Notes under the pieces: generated by a model
Told to the model about the DNA's origin: nothing
The model's input: the letters and a program-made list of their open reading frames with translations, nothing else
Databases searched by the model: none
Assembly: GCF_030818485.1 (NCBI RefSeq)
Contig: NZ_JAUTAJ010000004.1
Span: 2,273,001-2,337,000 of the forward strand
DNA length: 64,000 nt
Source of the DNA: Pseudoroseomonas cervicalis
Lineage (GTDB): Bacteria; Pseudomonadota; Alphaproteobacteria; Acetobacterales; Acetobacteraceae
Reading direction: 5' to 3'
Position numbers and translations under genes: made by a program
Shown: one piece after another, positions 7,878 to 17,326 of the stretch
Layout: every line of letters starts with the position of its first letter
Position numbering within the stretch: position 1 is the first letter of the stretch

Positions 7878-9683
7878 ATGACCAACACCCCCCTGTCCCG
7901 TATCCGCAACTTCTCCATCATCGCCCATATCGACCATGGCAAGTCGACGCTCGCCGACCGTCTGATCCAGGCGACGGGCGCCATCTCGGCGCGCGAGATG
8001 AAGGAGCAGATGCTCGACAGCATGGAGCTGGAGCAGGAGCGCGGCATCACCATCAAGGCGGCCTCTGTCCGGCTCGACTACAAGGCCAAGGACGGCCAGG
8101 ACTATGTCCTGAACCTGATGGACACGCCGGGCCATGTCGACTTCGCCTATGAGGTGAGCCGCTCCCTCGCCGCCTGCGAGGGTTCTCTCCTCGTTGTCGA
8201 CGCTTCCCAGGGGGTCGAGGCGCAGACGCTGGCCAATGTCTACCAGGCGATCGATGCCGGGCATGAGATCGTGCCCGTGCTGAACAAGATCGACCTGCCA
8301 GCGGCCGAGCCGGAGCGGGTGAAGCAGCAGATCGAGGACGTGATCGGCCTCGACGCCTCGGACGCGGTGGAGATCTCGGCCAAGTCCGGGCTGAACATCG
8401 AGGGCGTGCTGGAGGCCATCGTCACCCGCCTGCCGGCGCCCGAGGGCGACCCCAACGCGCCGCTGAAGGCGCTGCTGGTGGATAGCTGGTACGACCCGTA
8501 TCTCGGCGTCATCATCCTGATCCGGGTGAAGGACGGCACCATCCGCAAGGGCCAGAAGATCCGCTTCATGGCCGAGGGCACCACCCAGACGGTGGACAGC
8601 GTCGGCGTCTTCCGGCCGAAGATGGTGGCGGTGGAGAGCCTGGGCCCGGGCGAGATGGGCTACCTGAACGCCGCCATCAAGACGGTGGCCGAGACCAATG
8701 TCGGCGACACCATCACCGATGACCGCAACCCGGCCAGCGAGCCGCTGCCGGGCTTCAAGCCCTCGATCCCGGTGGTCTGGTGCGGCCTCTACCCGGTCGA
8801 CGCCGATGATTTCGAGAAGCTGCGCGAGAGCCTCGGCAAGCTGCGGCTGAACGACGCCTCCTTCCATTTCGAGGCGGAGAGCTCGGCGGCGCTGGGCTTC
8901 GGCTTCCGCTGCGGCTTCCTGGGCCTCTTGCATCTGGAGATCATCCAGGAGCGGCTCTCGCGCGAATTCGACCTCGACCTGATCGCGACCGCCCCCTCCG
9001 TCGTCTACAAGCTGACGAACAACAAGGGCGAGACCTTCGACCTGCACAACCCGGCCGACATGCCGGACCCGACCATGATCGAGAGCATCCAGGAGCCCTG
9101 GATCAAGGCGACGATCATGGTGCCGGACGAGCATCTGGGCTCGATCCTGACGCTCTGCTCGGAGCGCCGTGGCCAGCAGGTGGAGCTGACCTATGTCGGC
9201 AACCGCGCCATGGCGGTCTATCGCCTGCCGCTGAACGAGGTGGTGTTCGACTTCTACGACCGCCTGAAGTCGGTCAGCCGCGGCTACGCCTCCTTCGACT
9301 ACCAGATGGATGGCTATGACGAGGGCGACCTGGTCAAGATTTCCATCCTGGTGAACAACGAGCCGGTCGATGCGCTGTCCTTCATGGCGCATCGCAGCCA
9401 GGCCGAGCGCCGTGGCCGCTCCATCTGCGAGAAGCTGAAGGAGCTGATCCCCCGCCAGCTGTTCAAGATCCCCATCCAGGCGGCGATCGGCGGGCGCGTC
9501 ATCGCGCGCGAGACCATCTCGGCCATGTCGAAGGACGTCACCGCCAAATGCTATGGCGGCGACATCAGCCGCAAGCGCAAGCTCCTCGAGAAGCAGAAGG
9601 AGGGCAAGAAGCGCATGCGCCAGTTCGGCAAGGTGGAGATCCCGCAGAGCGCCTTCATCGCCGCCCTCAAGATGGACAGCTGA
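7878..9683 (+). CDS. lepA: Elongation factor 4 (ribosomal back-translocase LepA)
   Basis: Translational GTPase of 601 residues, the standard EF-4 length. The G domain is at the N-terminus, with G1 [15 protein letters not shown]2/switch I RGITIKA, G3 DTPGHVDF and G4 [10 protein letters not shown]. The EF-4-specific C-terminal domain follows, ending [20 protein letters not shown] then [19 protein letters not shown]. It acts on stalled or mistranslocated ribosomes and in 30S biogenesis. The start [20 protein letters not shown] at 7878 fits the family; upstream in-frame extensions are not conserved-looking. Confidence 0.98.
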   Translation: MTNTPLSRIRNFSIIAHIDHGKSTLADRLIQATGAISAREMKEQMLDSMELEQERGITIKAASVRLDYKAKDGQDYVLNLMDTPGHVDFAYEVSRSLAACEGSLLVVDASQGVEAQTLANVYQAIDAGHEIVPVLNKIDLPAAEPERVKQQIEDVIGLDASDAVEISAKSGLNIEGVLEAIVTRLPAPEGDPNAPLKALLVDSWYDPYLGVIILIRVKDGTIRKGQKIRFMAEGTTQTVDSVGVFRPKMVAVESLGPGEMGYLNAAIKTVAETNVGDTITDDRNPASEPLPGFKPSIPVVWCGLYPVDADDFEKLRESLGKLRLNDASFHFEAESSAALGFGFRCGFLGLLHLEIIQERLSREFDLDLIATAPSVVYKLTNNKGETFDLHNPADMPDPTMIESIQEPWIKATIMVPDEHLGSILTLCSERRGQQVELTYVGNRAMAVYRLPLNEVVFDFYDRLKSVSRGYASFDYQMDGYDEGDLVKISILVNNEPVDALSFMAHRSQAERRGRSICEKLKELIPRQLFKIPIQAAIGGRVIARETISAMSKDVTAKCYGGDISRKRKLLEKQKEGKKRMRQFGKVEIPQSAFIAALKMDS

Positions 9684-9738
9684 ACCGGGCGGCGCGCCGG
9701 GCTTCCCGGCGCGCCCCACCGGAACGGGGCGCCGCCCT

Positions 9739-9770
9739 GGCCGGACCGGCGCCTGCCGGCCGGCCTTTTT
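9739..9770 (+). terminator. Terminator after lepA
   Basis: GC-rich stem GGCCGG-A-CCGGC/GCCGGCCGGCC followed by TTTTT. A second hairpin without a T run, GGCGCGCC...GGCGCGCC, lies just upstream near 9690-9715. Confidence 0.8.
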
Positions 9771-9919
9771 CATGCCCGGCGCCGGCGCGGCCCGGCACCG
9801 CCCCGGCGGCCGGGCGCGCCCCCTCCCGCCGGCCCCCACCCGCCTTTCCTGTTGACGCCAGGGCGGGCGCGACGGACAGATGACCGGAACGACATTCAGA
9901 ATCCGGGAGAACGATCCGC

Positions 9920-10924
9920 ATGCTCCGACGCCGCGCCCTGGCCGTGCTGGCCGCGCCCGCCCTGGCCGCCGCCGCCGCCCTCGCTGTGCTCACGGCCGGG
10001 CCCGCCACCGCGCAGCAGGCCTTCCCGAACCGCACCATCAGCATCATCGTGCCCTTCGCCGCCGGCGGGCCCACCGACACCGTCACCCGCCTGGTGGCCG
10101 AGGTGATGGGCCGCGACCTGGGCCAGACCGTGGTGGTGGAGAATGTCGGCGGCGCTGGCGGCACGCTGGGCGCGGCCCGCGTCGCCCAGGCCCGCCCGGA
10201 TGGCTACACCCTGCTGCTGCACCATATCGGCATGGGCACCACGCCGACGCTGTACCGCCGCCTCTCCTACGACCCGGTGGGCGGGTTCGAGACCATCGGC
10301 CTGGTCACCGCCGTGCCGATGACCATCATCGCCCGCAAGGACATCCAGGCGAACAACCTGGCCGAGCTGGTGGCGCTGGTGCGGCGCGACCAGACCCGGG
10401 TGAACTACGCCAATGCCGGCATCGGCGCCGCCAGCCATCTCTGCGGCCTGCTGCTGCAGAAGGCGATCGACGCGCCGATGACCACCGTGCCCTATCGCGG
10501 CACCGGCCCGGCCATGACCGACCTGATCGCCGGCACGGTCGACATCATGTGCGACCAGACCACCAACACCACCAGCCATATCCGCGCCGGCGCGGTGCGC
10601 GCCTTCGCCGTCACCACCGCCGAGCGCCTGCCCTCCCTGCCCGAGCTGCCGACCGCGGCCGAGGCCGGGCTGCCGGGCATGGAGGTGACGGTGTGGCACG
10701 GCCTCTACTCGCCCAAGGGCACGCCGGCCGAGATCAACACCCGCCTCTCCCGCGCGCTGCAGGTGGCGCTGCGCGACGAGCGGCTGGTGCAGCGCTTCGC
10801 CGATCTCGGCACCGCCCCGGTGCCGCAGGACCAGGCGACGCCGGAGGCGCATCGCGCCTTCTGGCAGGCCGATATCGCCAAGTGGCGCCCGGTGATCCAG
10901 GCGGCCGGCCAGTACGCCGACTGA
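9920..10924 (+). CDS. Bug/TctC-family periplasmic solute-binding protein
   Basis: Extracytoplasmic receptor of 334 residues of the tripartite tricarboxylate transporter family. It has a Sec signal peptide (MLRRRALAVLAAPALAAAAA, cleavage after a TAQQA-like site near residue 31). The mature protein begins with the Bug signature FPNRTISIIVPFAAGGPTDT and contains GPAMTDLIAGTVDIM and LPELPTAAEAGLPGME. No TctA/TctB membrane partners lie nearby, so it is one of the many orphan Bug receptors typical of Acetobacteraceae and Burkholderiales. The ligand, probably a carboxylate, is unknown. Confidence 0.93.
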   Translation: MLRRRALAVLAAPALAAAAALAVLTAGPATAQQAFPNRTISIIVPFAAGGPTDTVTRLVAEVMGRDLGQTVVVENVGGAGGTLGAARVAQARPDGYTLLLHHIGMGTTPTLYRRLSYDPVGGFETIGLVTAVPMTIIARKDIQANNLAELVALVRRDQTRVNYANAGIGAASHLCGLLLQKAIDAPMTTVPYRGTGPAMTDLIAGTVDIMCDQTTNTTSHIRAGAVRAFAVTTAERLPSLPELPTAAEAGLPGMEVTVWHGLYSPKGTPAEINTRLSRALQVALRDERLVQRFADLGTAPVPQDQATPEAHRAFWQADIAKWRPVIQAAGQYAD

Positions 10925-10970
10925 GCGGGCCCGCCGGCCGTGCCCCCCGGGGCCGGCCCGGGCCTGACCG

Positions 10971-10994
10971 AAGGGGGGCCATGGCCCCCCTTTT
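10971..10994 (+). terminator. Terminator after the Bug receptor gene
   Basis: Perfect palindrome GGGGGGCCATGGCCCCCC followed by TTTT, 50 nt after the stop codon. Confidence 0.85.
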
Positions 10995-11125
10995 CATCTC
11001 CGCCCCGCCGCGCGGCATGGCATGCTGCGGCCGCGCCCGGCACCGCCGCCCGCCCCTTGTGCGGCGGCCGGCAAGGGCGCATGGAGAGGCATGATGCTCC
11101 CCTTCCGCCAGCGAGCCGCCACGGC

Positions 11126-14100
11126 ATGAGCCGACGGGCCCCGGAACGCGGTCCGACGGTCCGGCAGCACCTGCTGATCCTGGCCCTGGCGGCGCTGCTT
11201 CCCGTCTGGGGCCTGGCCGGCCATATCGCCGGCCGCATGGCGGAGGCCGAGCGCGGCCATCTGAGCGCCCAGGCGCGCGAGACGGCGCAGGAGCTGGCCT
11301 TCGCGGTGGAGCGCCAGGCGCTGGGCCTGCGCGCCGAGCTGGCGGCGCTGGCCGCGCATCCGGCGCTGCGCCAGGGCGACTACGCCACGCTGCACGCCCT
11401 GGCCGCCGGCCTGAGGCTGGAGCTCGGCACCAGGCTGCGGCTGAGCGATGCCGAGGGCCGGCTGATCTTCGACACCGCCCTGCCCTATCCGCCGCCCCCG
11501 GCGGAGGCCGACCAGGGGCCGCCCTCCCCCGCCGCGCCGCTGGCCGGCGCCGCGCTGCGCCCGCCCGCCAGCCCCGGCGGCGCCTGGCGCGTCGAGATCG
11601 TGCAGGAGCTGCGCCCCGGCCCCGGCGAGCCGGCGCTGCTGCTGACCGCCAGCACCGACCCGCAATCCTTCTGGGGCCGGCTGATGGACGAGGTGGAGAT
11701 CCCCGCCGGCTGGGTGGCGCTGCTGACGGATGCCGCCGGCCGCCACATCGCCCGCCGCCCGGCGCGCACCGAGCAGATCGGCCAGCCCCGCCCGCCCGCC
11801 GGCACCCTGGCCGAGATCCTGGCCCAGCCCGGCACCCGCGGCTGGATGCGCGCCCGCTCGCTGGAGGGCGAGGCGCTGCACGCCGCCTGGCAGCGCATCG
11901 GCGGCACCGGCTGGCTGGTGGTGATCGGCCTGCCGGCCGAGGCGCTGGACGGCGCGCTGATGCGCGCTTTGACCCCGGTGCTGGTCGGCGGCGCCATCCT
12001 GCTGCTGGGCTTCAGCGCGGCGCTGGCCTGGTGGGCGGACCGGCGCATCGCCGCGCCGCTCGGCCGGCTTGGCCGCATGGCCCAGGCCTTCGGCCGCGGC
12101 GCGCCGCTGCCCGGCTATACCCCCTCCGGCCTGCGCGAGATCGACGCCGCCGCCGCGACCCTCACCGATGCGGCGGCCGAGCGCGACGCGCTCCGGGCCG
12201 AGCGGCTGGCACTGACCGCGCGGCTGCAGACGGTGCTGGAGAGCACCACCGACAGCGTGCTGGTGCTGGATGCGGCCGGCCGCGTCACCTATCTGAACGG
12301 CCGCGCCCGCGCCCAGGCCGGCGGCCGCGACGCCACCGGCCGCCGGCTGGAGGAGGTGCTGCCGGGCTGGGAGGACGGGCCCTTCGGCGCCGCCTGCCGG
12401 CAGGCGGCGCAGCAGGGCGGCGCCCAGGCCGTCACCGCCTTCCACCCGGCGCTCGGCCGCTGGATCTCGGCCGATATCTACCCCTCGGCCGAGGGGCTGA
12501 CCCTGTTCTTCCGCGATGTCAGCGACGAGCGCGCGGCGCAGGCGGCGCTGCGGCAGAGCGAGGCGCGGCTGAAGGCGGTGCTGGAGAACGTGCCGGTGGG
12601 CCTGCTGCTGGCCGAGGCGCCGGCGGGCCGCGTGCTGCTCGGCAACCGTCGGCTGGAGGAGATGCTGCGCCGCCCGGTGCGGCTGAGCCGCGGCATCGAG
12701 GCCTATGACCAGGAATGGGAGGCCTACCATCCGGACGGGCAGCGCGTCGCCTCGGAGGAGTTCCCGCTGGCCCGCGCGCTGCAGAACGGCCTGCCGGATG
12801 GCGGCGAATACCGCTTCCGCTGCGGCGATGGCAGCATGGTCTGGCTGCGCCTGACCGCGGCGCCGGTGCGCGACGCGCAGGGCCAGGTGACCGGCGCCGT
12901 GCTGGCCGCCAGCGACATCGACGCCGAGCGCCGCGCCGCCGACGCGCTGCGCGAGAGCGAGCTGCGCTTCCGCATCCTGGCCGAGGCGATCCCGCAGGTG
13001 ATCTGGTCCAGCCTGCCGGATGGCCGCATCGACTACGTCAATCCGCGGGTCGAGGATTTCACCGGCCTCTCCCCCGACCAGGCGGTGCAGTCGCTGGGCC
13101 GCATTGTCCACCCCCTCGACCAGGCGCGGGTCGAGCGCGCCTGGCAGCGCGCGCTGCGCCGCGGCCGCCCCTTCGCCGCCGAGCTGCGGCTGCGCCGCGC
13201 CGATGGCGGCTGGCGCTGGTGCATGGTGCGCGCCCTGCCGGCCGAGGGGCCCGATGGCGCCATCCGCCGCTGGATCGGCGCCGTCACCGACGTCTCCGAA
13301 CTGGCCGAGACGCGCGAGGCGCTGTCGCGCCAGGTGGCGGCGCAGGCCGCCTCGCGCGCCGCCGCGGTGCAGGCCGCCGCCGCGCTGGCCGCCTCGGAAA
13401 GCCGCTTCCGCCGCTTCGCCGAGGCCAGCCCGGATGTGATGTGGATGACCGACCCCAGCGGCCGGCAGCTGGATTTCGTCAGCCCTGCCTTCGAGCGGAT
13501 CTGGGGCATCGCGCGGGAGCGGCTGATGGAGCAGCCGCTGCTCTGGCTGGAGGCGGTGCACCCGGCCGACCATGCGCGCGTCGAGGCCGCCTGGCGCCAG
13601 GCCGAGCGCGATGGCAGCTTCGACGCCGAGTACCGCATCCTGCGCCCGGATGGCGGCATGCGCTGGATCCGCGACATCGGCTTCCCCATGCTGGACGCGC
13701 AGGGGATGATCGTGCGGCGCGGCGGGCTGGCGCGCGACATCACCGCCGCCAAGGCCGCCGAGTCGCGCCAGGCACTGCTGCTGGGCGAGCTGAACCACCG
13801 GGTGAAGAACACGCTCGCCACGGTGCATTCCCTGGCGCTGCAGACCGCGCGCACCGCCGGCAGCAGCGCCGACGCCATGCCGCGCTTCCTGGCCGATTTC
13901 CAGGCGCGGCTGCTGACCCTCTCGCGCGGGCATGATCTGCTGACGGCGCGCACCTGGCGCGGCGCCAGCCTGGACGACATCGCCCGCGCCGCCCTGGCCC
14001 CCTGGCAGTCCGGCGCGGGGGACGGGCCGGCGCGGCTCAGCCTGGAGGGGCCGGAATGCTGGCTGGCCCCCCGCCAGGCGCTGGGTCTGGCGCTGGCGAT

Positions 14101-14401
14101 GCACGAACTGGCAACCAACGCCACGAAACATGGCGCCTTGTCGCAGCCGGAGGGCCTTGTCCTGGTGCGCTGGAAGGGCGAGGCGGATAGCATGGTCCGT
14201 CTGACCTGGCAGGAATGCGGCGGGCCGCCGGTGCGCGCCCCCTCGCGCCGCGGCTTCGGCAGCCGGATGCTGGAACGCGGCCTGCCGGCCGAGCTGGGCC
14301 CTGGCTCTTCGGTCGAGATGGAGTATGCGGAGGACGGGTTCCGGGCGGCGATCTGCTTCCGCCCGGCAAGTGGCCCGCAGGTGGAAGAGGAAACCGCATG
14401 A
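11126..14401 (+). CDS. Membrane sensor histidine kinase, four PAS domains, HWE-type kinase core
   Basis: About 1091 residues. Two membrane helices (about 12-32 and 282-304) enclose a periplasmic sensor of about 250 residues, followed by a HAMP-like linker. Four PAS segments start near residues 367, 481, 613 and 760. The catalytic core is HWE type: H-box LLLGELNHRVKNTLATV with phospho-acceptor His-891, N-box HELATNATKHGALS starting at His-993, and the defining WxE in LTWQE. HWE kinases of alphaproteobacteria often control general stress or light responses. The stop overlaps the next gene's ATG (ATGA), so receiver and kinase are co-translated. ATG 11126 lacks a strong ribosome site; 11081 is possible. 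Confidence 0.9.
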   Translation: MSRRAPERGPTVRQHLLILALAALLPVWGLAGHIAGRMAEAERGHLSAQARETAQELAFAVERQALGLRAELAALAAHPALRQGDYATLHALAAGLRLELGTRLRLSDAEGRLIFDTALPYPPPPAEADQGPPSPAAPLAGAALRPPASPGGAWRVEIVQELRPGPGEPALLLTASTDPQSFWGRLMDEVEIPAGWVALLTDAAGRHIARRPARTEQIGQPRPPAGTLAEILAQPGTRGWMRARSLEGEALHAAWQRIGGTGWLVVIGLPAEALDGALMRALTPVLVGGAILLLGFSAALAWWADRRIAAPLGRLGRMAQAFGRGAPLPGYTPSGLREIDAAAATLTDAAAERDALRAERLALTARLQTVLESTTDSVLVLDAAGRVTYLNGRARAQAGGRDATGRRLEEVLPGWEDGPFGAACRQAAQQGGAQAVTAFHPALGRWISADIYPSAEGLTLFFRDVSDERAAQAALRQSEARLKAVLENVPVGLLLAEAPAGRVLLGNRRLEEMLRRPVRLSRGIEAYDQEWEAYHPDGQRVASEEFPLARALQNGLPDGGEYRFRCGDGSMVWLRLTAAPVRDAQGQVTGAVLAASDIDAERRAADALRESELRFRILAEAIPQVIWSSLPDGRIDYVNPRVEDFTGLSPDQAVQSLGRIVHPLDQARVERAWQRALRRGRPFAAELRLRRADGGWRWCMVRALPAEGPDGAIRRWIGAVTDVSELAETREALSRQVAAQAASRAAAVQAAAALAASESRFRRFAEASPDVMWMTDPSGRQLDFVSPAFERIWGIARERLMEQPLLWLEAVHPADHARVEAAWRQAERDGSFDAEYRILRPDGGMRWIRDIGFPMLDAQGMIVRRGGLARDITAAKAAESRQALLLGELNHRVKNTLATVHSLALQTARTAGSSADAMPRFLADFQARLLTLSRGHDLLTARTWRGASLDDIARAALAPWQSGAGDGPARLSLEGPECWLAPRQALGLALAMHELATNATKHGALSQPEGLVLVRWKGEADSMVRLTWQECGGPPVRAPSRRGFGSRMLERGLPAELGPGSSVEMEYAEDGFRAAICFRPASGPQVEEETA

Positions 14402-14757
14402 GCGGACTGAATGGGCGTCGCATCCTGGTGGTGGAGGATGAGGCGCTGATCGCGATGCTGGTCGAGGACGCGCTGCTGGAAGCCGGCGCCTCCGTGCTCG
14501 GCCCCGCCGCGACGGTGGAGGAGGCGCTGGAGCTGTTCGAGGCCGAGCAACCCGAGGCCGCCGTGCTCGACATCAACCTGGCCGGCCAGGCCTCCACCCC
14601 GGTCGCCGACCGGCTGGTGGAGCGCGACGTGCCCTTTGTCGTCGCCACCGGCTATGGCGCCGCCGGCCTGCCGGAGCGGCACCGCAACGTGCCGGTGCTG
14701 GCCAAGCCCTACGACCCGCGCGACCTGATCGCGGCGCTGGAGCGGGTGGTCCGCTGA
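14398..14757 (+). CDS. Single-domain response regulator, partner of the HWE kinase
   Basis: A 119-residue protein consisting only of a receiver domain. The acidic pair is in RILVVEDEALIAMLV, the phospho-acceptor Asp in AAVLDINLAG (about residue 60), the conserved Thr/Ser position in VVATGY, and Lys in VLAKPYDPRDL. There is no output domain, so it passes phosphate on or acts by protein contact. The ATG overlaps the kinase stop by 4 nt, and the two are nearly certain partners. Confidence 0.95.
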   Translation: MSGLNGRRILVVEDEALIAMLVEDALLEAGASVLGPAATVEEALELFEAEQPEAAVLDINLAGQASTPVADRLVERDVPFVVATGYGAAGLPERHRNVPVLAKPYDPRDLIAALERVVR

Positions 14758-14805
14758 GGCCGGCGGCGGGCGCCCACTCCGGGCCCCCGCCTCTCCCGGC
14801 CCCGC

Positions 14806-16225
14806 TCAGGCGGCGGGGGCGGGCTCCAGGATGGGCTCCGCCGGCCGGACCGGCGCGCCACCGGCCTCGATCGCGGCACCCGCCTGCAGCAGCAGATCCT
14901 CGCGATAGCGCCCGGCCACCAGCTGGATGCCGACCGGGCTGTCGCCCGCCATGCCGGTGGTCACCGTCAGCCCGGGCAGCCCCATCAGCGGCTGGCCGAC
15001 CTGCACCAGCTGCGATTCCAGCACCCGGTCGAAGCCCTCCGGCGAGGAGATGTCGAGCTGGTCCGGGAAGGGCAGCTCGGCCGAGACCGGCAGCAGCAGC
15101 ACCGGATAGTTCTTCAGGAAGACCTGCCATTGCCGCACGAAGCCGGCGCGCGCCTGCAGGATGTCCTGGAACTGGTCGAGATCCGGCGCCGTCACCACCC
15201 GCGCCATCTGCGCCATGACGAAGCTGGCATCCGGATCGGCCTCGCGCTCCACCGCCGCATTGGCGCTGCGGCGCGATTCGGCCATCCACAGCTGCAGCTG
15301 CAGCCGCGCCGGCTCGCGCAGCGGCGGGCAGGGCGTCTCGACGATGCTCCAGCCCTGCGATTGCAGCCGCAGCGCCGCGTCGCGCAGCGCCGCCTCGACC
15401 TCCGGCGCGGTGTCGAGCCCCTCGGGGCGGACGCAGAGCGCGGCGCGCTTTGGCGCGGCCGGGCCCTCCAGCGGCGCCGGCACATACCAGGGGTCGCGCA
15501 GATCCTCGGCCATCATGGCGATCAGCCCGAGGCGGATATCGGCGATGCTGCGCGCCAGCGGGCCGGAGACAGCCATGATCTGCGCGCCGATGGCGCGCTC
15601 CGGGCTGGAGGGGTTCCAGGCCGGCACCCGGCCCAGGCTGGGGCGCAGCCCGTGCACGCCGCAGGCATAGGCCGGGTAGCGGATCGAGCCCGCGATATCC
15701 GTGCCATGGCCGATGGCGCCGATGCCCGCCGCCACCGCCGCCCCCGCGCCGCCGGAGGAGCCGCCCGGCGTCAGCGCCGGATTGCGCGGGTTGCGCGTCG
15801 CGCCATGCAGCGTGTTGCGGGTGAACCAGCGCAGGCTGAAGGCCGGGGTGTTGGTGCGGCCAATGATCACGGCGCCGGCGCGGCGCAGATTGGCCACCAC
15901 CGGATTGTCCTCGGCCGCCAGCAGCTCCTTCTGGATCTTCAGCCCGTTGGTGGTGGCATGGCCCTTCTGGTCCACATTCACCTTGATGGTGACGGGCACG
16001 CCGGCCAGCGGCGGGCCCCACCGCCTCGCCGCGCGCCAGGGCGGCGTCCACGGCGTCGGCGGCGGCGAGCGCCTCCTCCGGCATCTCCTGCACCACGGCG
16101 TTGATGGCGGGGTTCACCGCCGCCAGCCGCGCCAGCGCATCCTGCGCCACCTCCCGCGCCGAGACCTGCCGCGCCTTCACGCGATCGGCGATCTCGCTGG
16201 CCGTCAGGCGCCACAACTCGCTCAT
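14806..16225 (-). pseudogene. Amidase (amidase-signature family), frameshifted
   Basis: The N-terminal part starts MSELWRLTASEIADRVKARQ at ATG 16225 and runs in one frame to about 16012. The rest continues in another frame from about 16010 to the stop at 14806. Comparing the expected GEAVGP-LAGVPVTIK junction, the DNA has one extra base (or lacks two) in the run GGGCCCGCCGC. The downstream part holds the complete Ser-cisSer-Lys triad: Lys in VTIKVNVDQKG, Ser in TPGGSSGGAGAAVAAG and Ser in GTDIAGSIRYPA. Intact length would be about 470 residues. Because everything else looks conserved, a sequencing error is a real alternative to a dead gene. Confidence 0.85.
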
Positions 16226-16325
16226 GCCACCATCCCTGTGCGTCTTGGTGGAGGGAGTGTCGCGCCGGTTGGGGCGGGGTGGAAAGCCCCTCTCGGACAG
16301 GCCTCCTGGGACAGGGAAGGGAAAG

Positions 16326-16432
16326 GGTTCTTTTTTGAAAAAAAGAACCAAAAAACTTTTGGTCGTTGGCGTCCCGCCCAGGGCCTGGGGCGGGACGCCA
16401 GGGTGAAACAAATTCTTCGGAAAAATAAGATC
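16326..16432. repeat. Three-hairpin intergenic element, copy C (inverted)
   Basis: Reverse orientation. H3 hairpin GGTTCTTTTT/AAAAGAACC comes first, then the central GGCGTCCCGCCC...GGGCGGGACGCC palindrome, then a decayed H1. The H1 end abuts the TAA stop of the Nif11-type peptide gene at 16433. It lies between two minus-strand genes and is expected to end that peptide's transcript. Confidence 0.85.
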
Positions 16433-16654
16433 TTACGGGTAGGGAAAGTTGCGGATGACGCCGCCCGTCACCTGGTCCAGCGCCTCGTCCGTCAGGGCTT
16501 GGCGGGGCGGACGGTCCTCGGCGCTCACCGCATAGCCCAGGCTCCGCGCCAGGCTGAGGGCCTTCTCCCGGTTGCCGCATTGCACCAATGCCTCGCGCAA
16601 GGCGGGCTGCGCCTGCAGGTCACGCTCCAGGCGCTGCCATTCGGATGTGCTCAT
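16433..16654 (-). CDS. Nif11-type leader peptide (RiPP precursor-like), orphan
   Basis: 73-residue peptide starting MSTSEWQRLERDLQAQPALR. It follows the Nif11 leader pattern: a helical start with a DLQAQPALREALVQ segment, REKALSLARSLGYAVS in the middle, LTDEALDQV, then a double-glycine-type site TGG. Only eight residues follow (VIRNFPYP), which would be the core peptide. Nif11 leaders normally guide lanthionine, azoline or proteusin-like modification and export by a C39 peptidase transporter. None of these enzymes is seen in the window. AGCAGGAGCAG precedes the ATG; an adjacent ATG at 16657 is an alternative. The gene could also be a non-RiPP member of this widespread small-protein family. 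Confidence 0.7.
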   Translation of the reverse strand: MSTSEWQRLERDLQAQPALREALVQCGNREKALSLARSLGYAVSAEDRPPRQALTDEALDQVTGGVIRNFPYP

Positions 16655-16750
16655 CATCTGCTCCTGCTCAGGGGCTTGGGCGATGCACCATCCTAGGACC
16701 GGGCCGCGCTCCAGCTCCATCGCCGGGCGTCTCAATCCCTGAGCGCCCTG

Positions 16751-17311
16751 TCAGGTGGCGCCCGTCTCCTCCCCGGCCAGGCCGCGCAGCGCCTGCAGGA
16801 AGGCCGGCTGGTCCCATTCGGCGGCACCCTCCAGCCGCGCCACCTCCTGGCCCTGGCGGTTGATCACCACGCTGGTCGGCAGGCCACGGGCGCCGAAGGC
16901 GCGGGCGGCGGCGCCGCGCGGGTCCAGCAGCACGGCCAGCTCCCGCACCCCGGTCCGCTCGTAGAAGCCGCGCACCTGCGCCGCGCCGCCGCGGTCGGAG
17001 GACAGCGCCAGCACCGCCCAGCCCTCCCGCGCCAGCGCCGCCTGGGTGCGGTCCAGCGCCGGCATCTCGGCCACGCAGGGCGGGCACCAGGTGGCCCAGA
17101 AATTGATCAGCAGCGGCCGGCCGCGAAAATCGGCCAGCGTCTTCGTGGCCCCCTCGGCATCGGTGAAGCTGAATTCCGGCGGCGGCCGGGGCGCCGAACG
17201 GTCCAGCTTGCCGAGCCCCTCCGCTGCAATCCCTTGCCGTGCCGGAAGCAGCGTGGTTAGGGTCGCCCCCGCCGCGAAGAGCGAGAGCAGGGAGCGGCGT
17301 CCGAGCAACAC
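16751..17311 (-). CDS. TlpA/ResA-like periplasmic thiol-disulfide oxidoreductase
   Basis: 186-residue thioredoxin-fold protein. A GTG start at 17311 is supported by AAGGAAGG nine bases ahead. The signal/anchor region is [20 protein letters not shown]. The fold follows, with [20 protein letters not shown], the active site [17 protein letters not shown] (CPPC) and the cis-Pro loop [12 protein letters not shown]. The CPPC site and C-terminal layout match TlpA/ResA proteins that reduce apocytochrome or copper-site cysteines outside the membrane. It is divergent from argH, with start codons only 15 nt apart. Confidence 0.9.
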   Translation of the reverse strand: MLLGRRSLLSLFAAGATLTTLLPARQGIAAEGLGKLDRSAPRPPPEFSFTDAEGATKTLADFRGRPLLINFWATWCPPCVAEMPALDRTQAALAREGWAVLALSSDRGGAAQVRGFYERTGVRELAVLLDPRGAAARAFGARGLPTSVVINRQGQEVARLEGAAEWDQPAFLQALRGLAGEETGAT

Positions 17312-17326
17312 GAGGCAGATCCTTCC

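Noticed and set aside
10994..14131. 1045-codon minus-strand frame over the HWE kinase
   Set aside because: Antisense shadow. The plus strand holds a complete kinase with catalytic motifs.
14573..16411. 612-codon minus-strand frame as one protein
   Set aside because: Its first part reads through repeat element copy C, and its last part is out of frame with the amidase. It joins unrelated pieces.
16433..17311. A complete RiPP gene cluster
   Set aside because: Only the leader-like peptide is present. The TlpA-like protein and the amidase are not known RiPP maturation enzymes.
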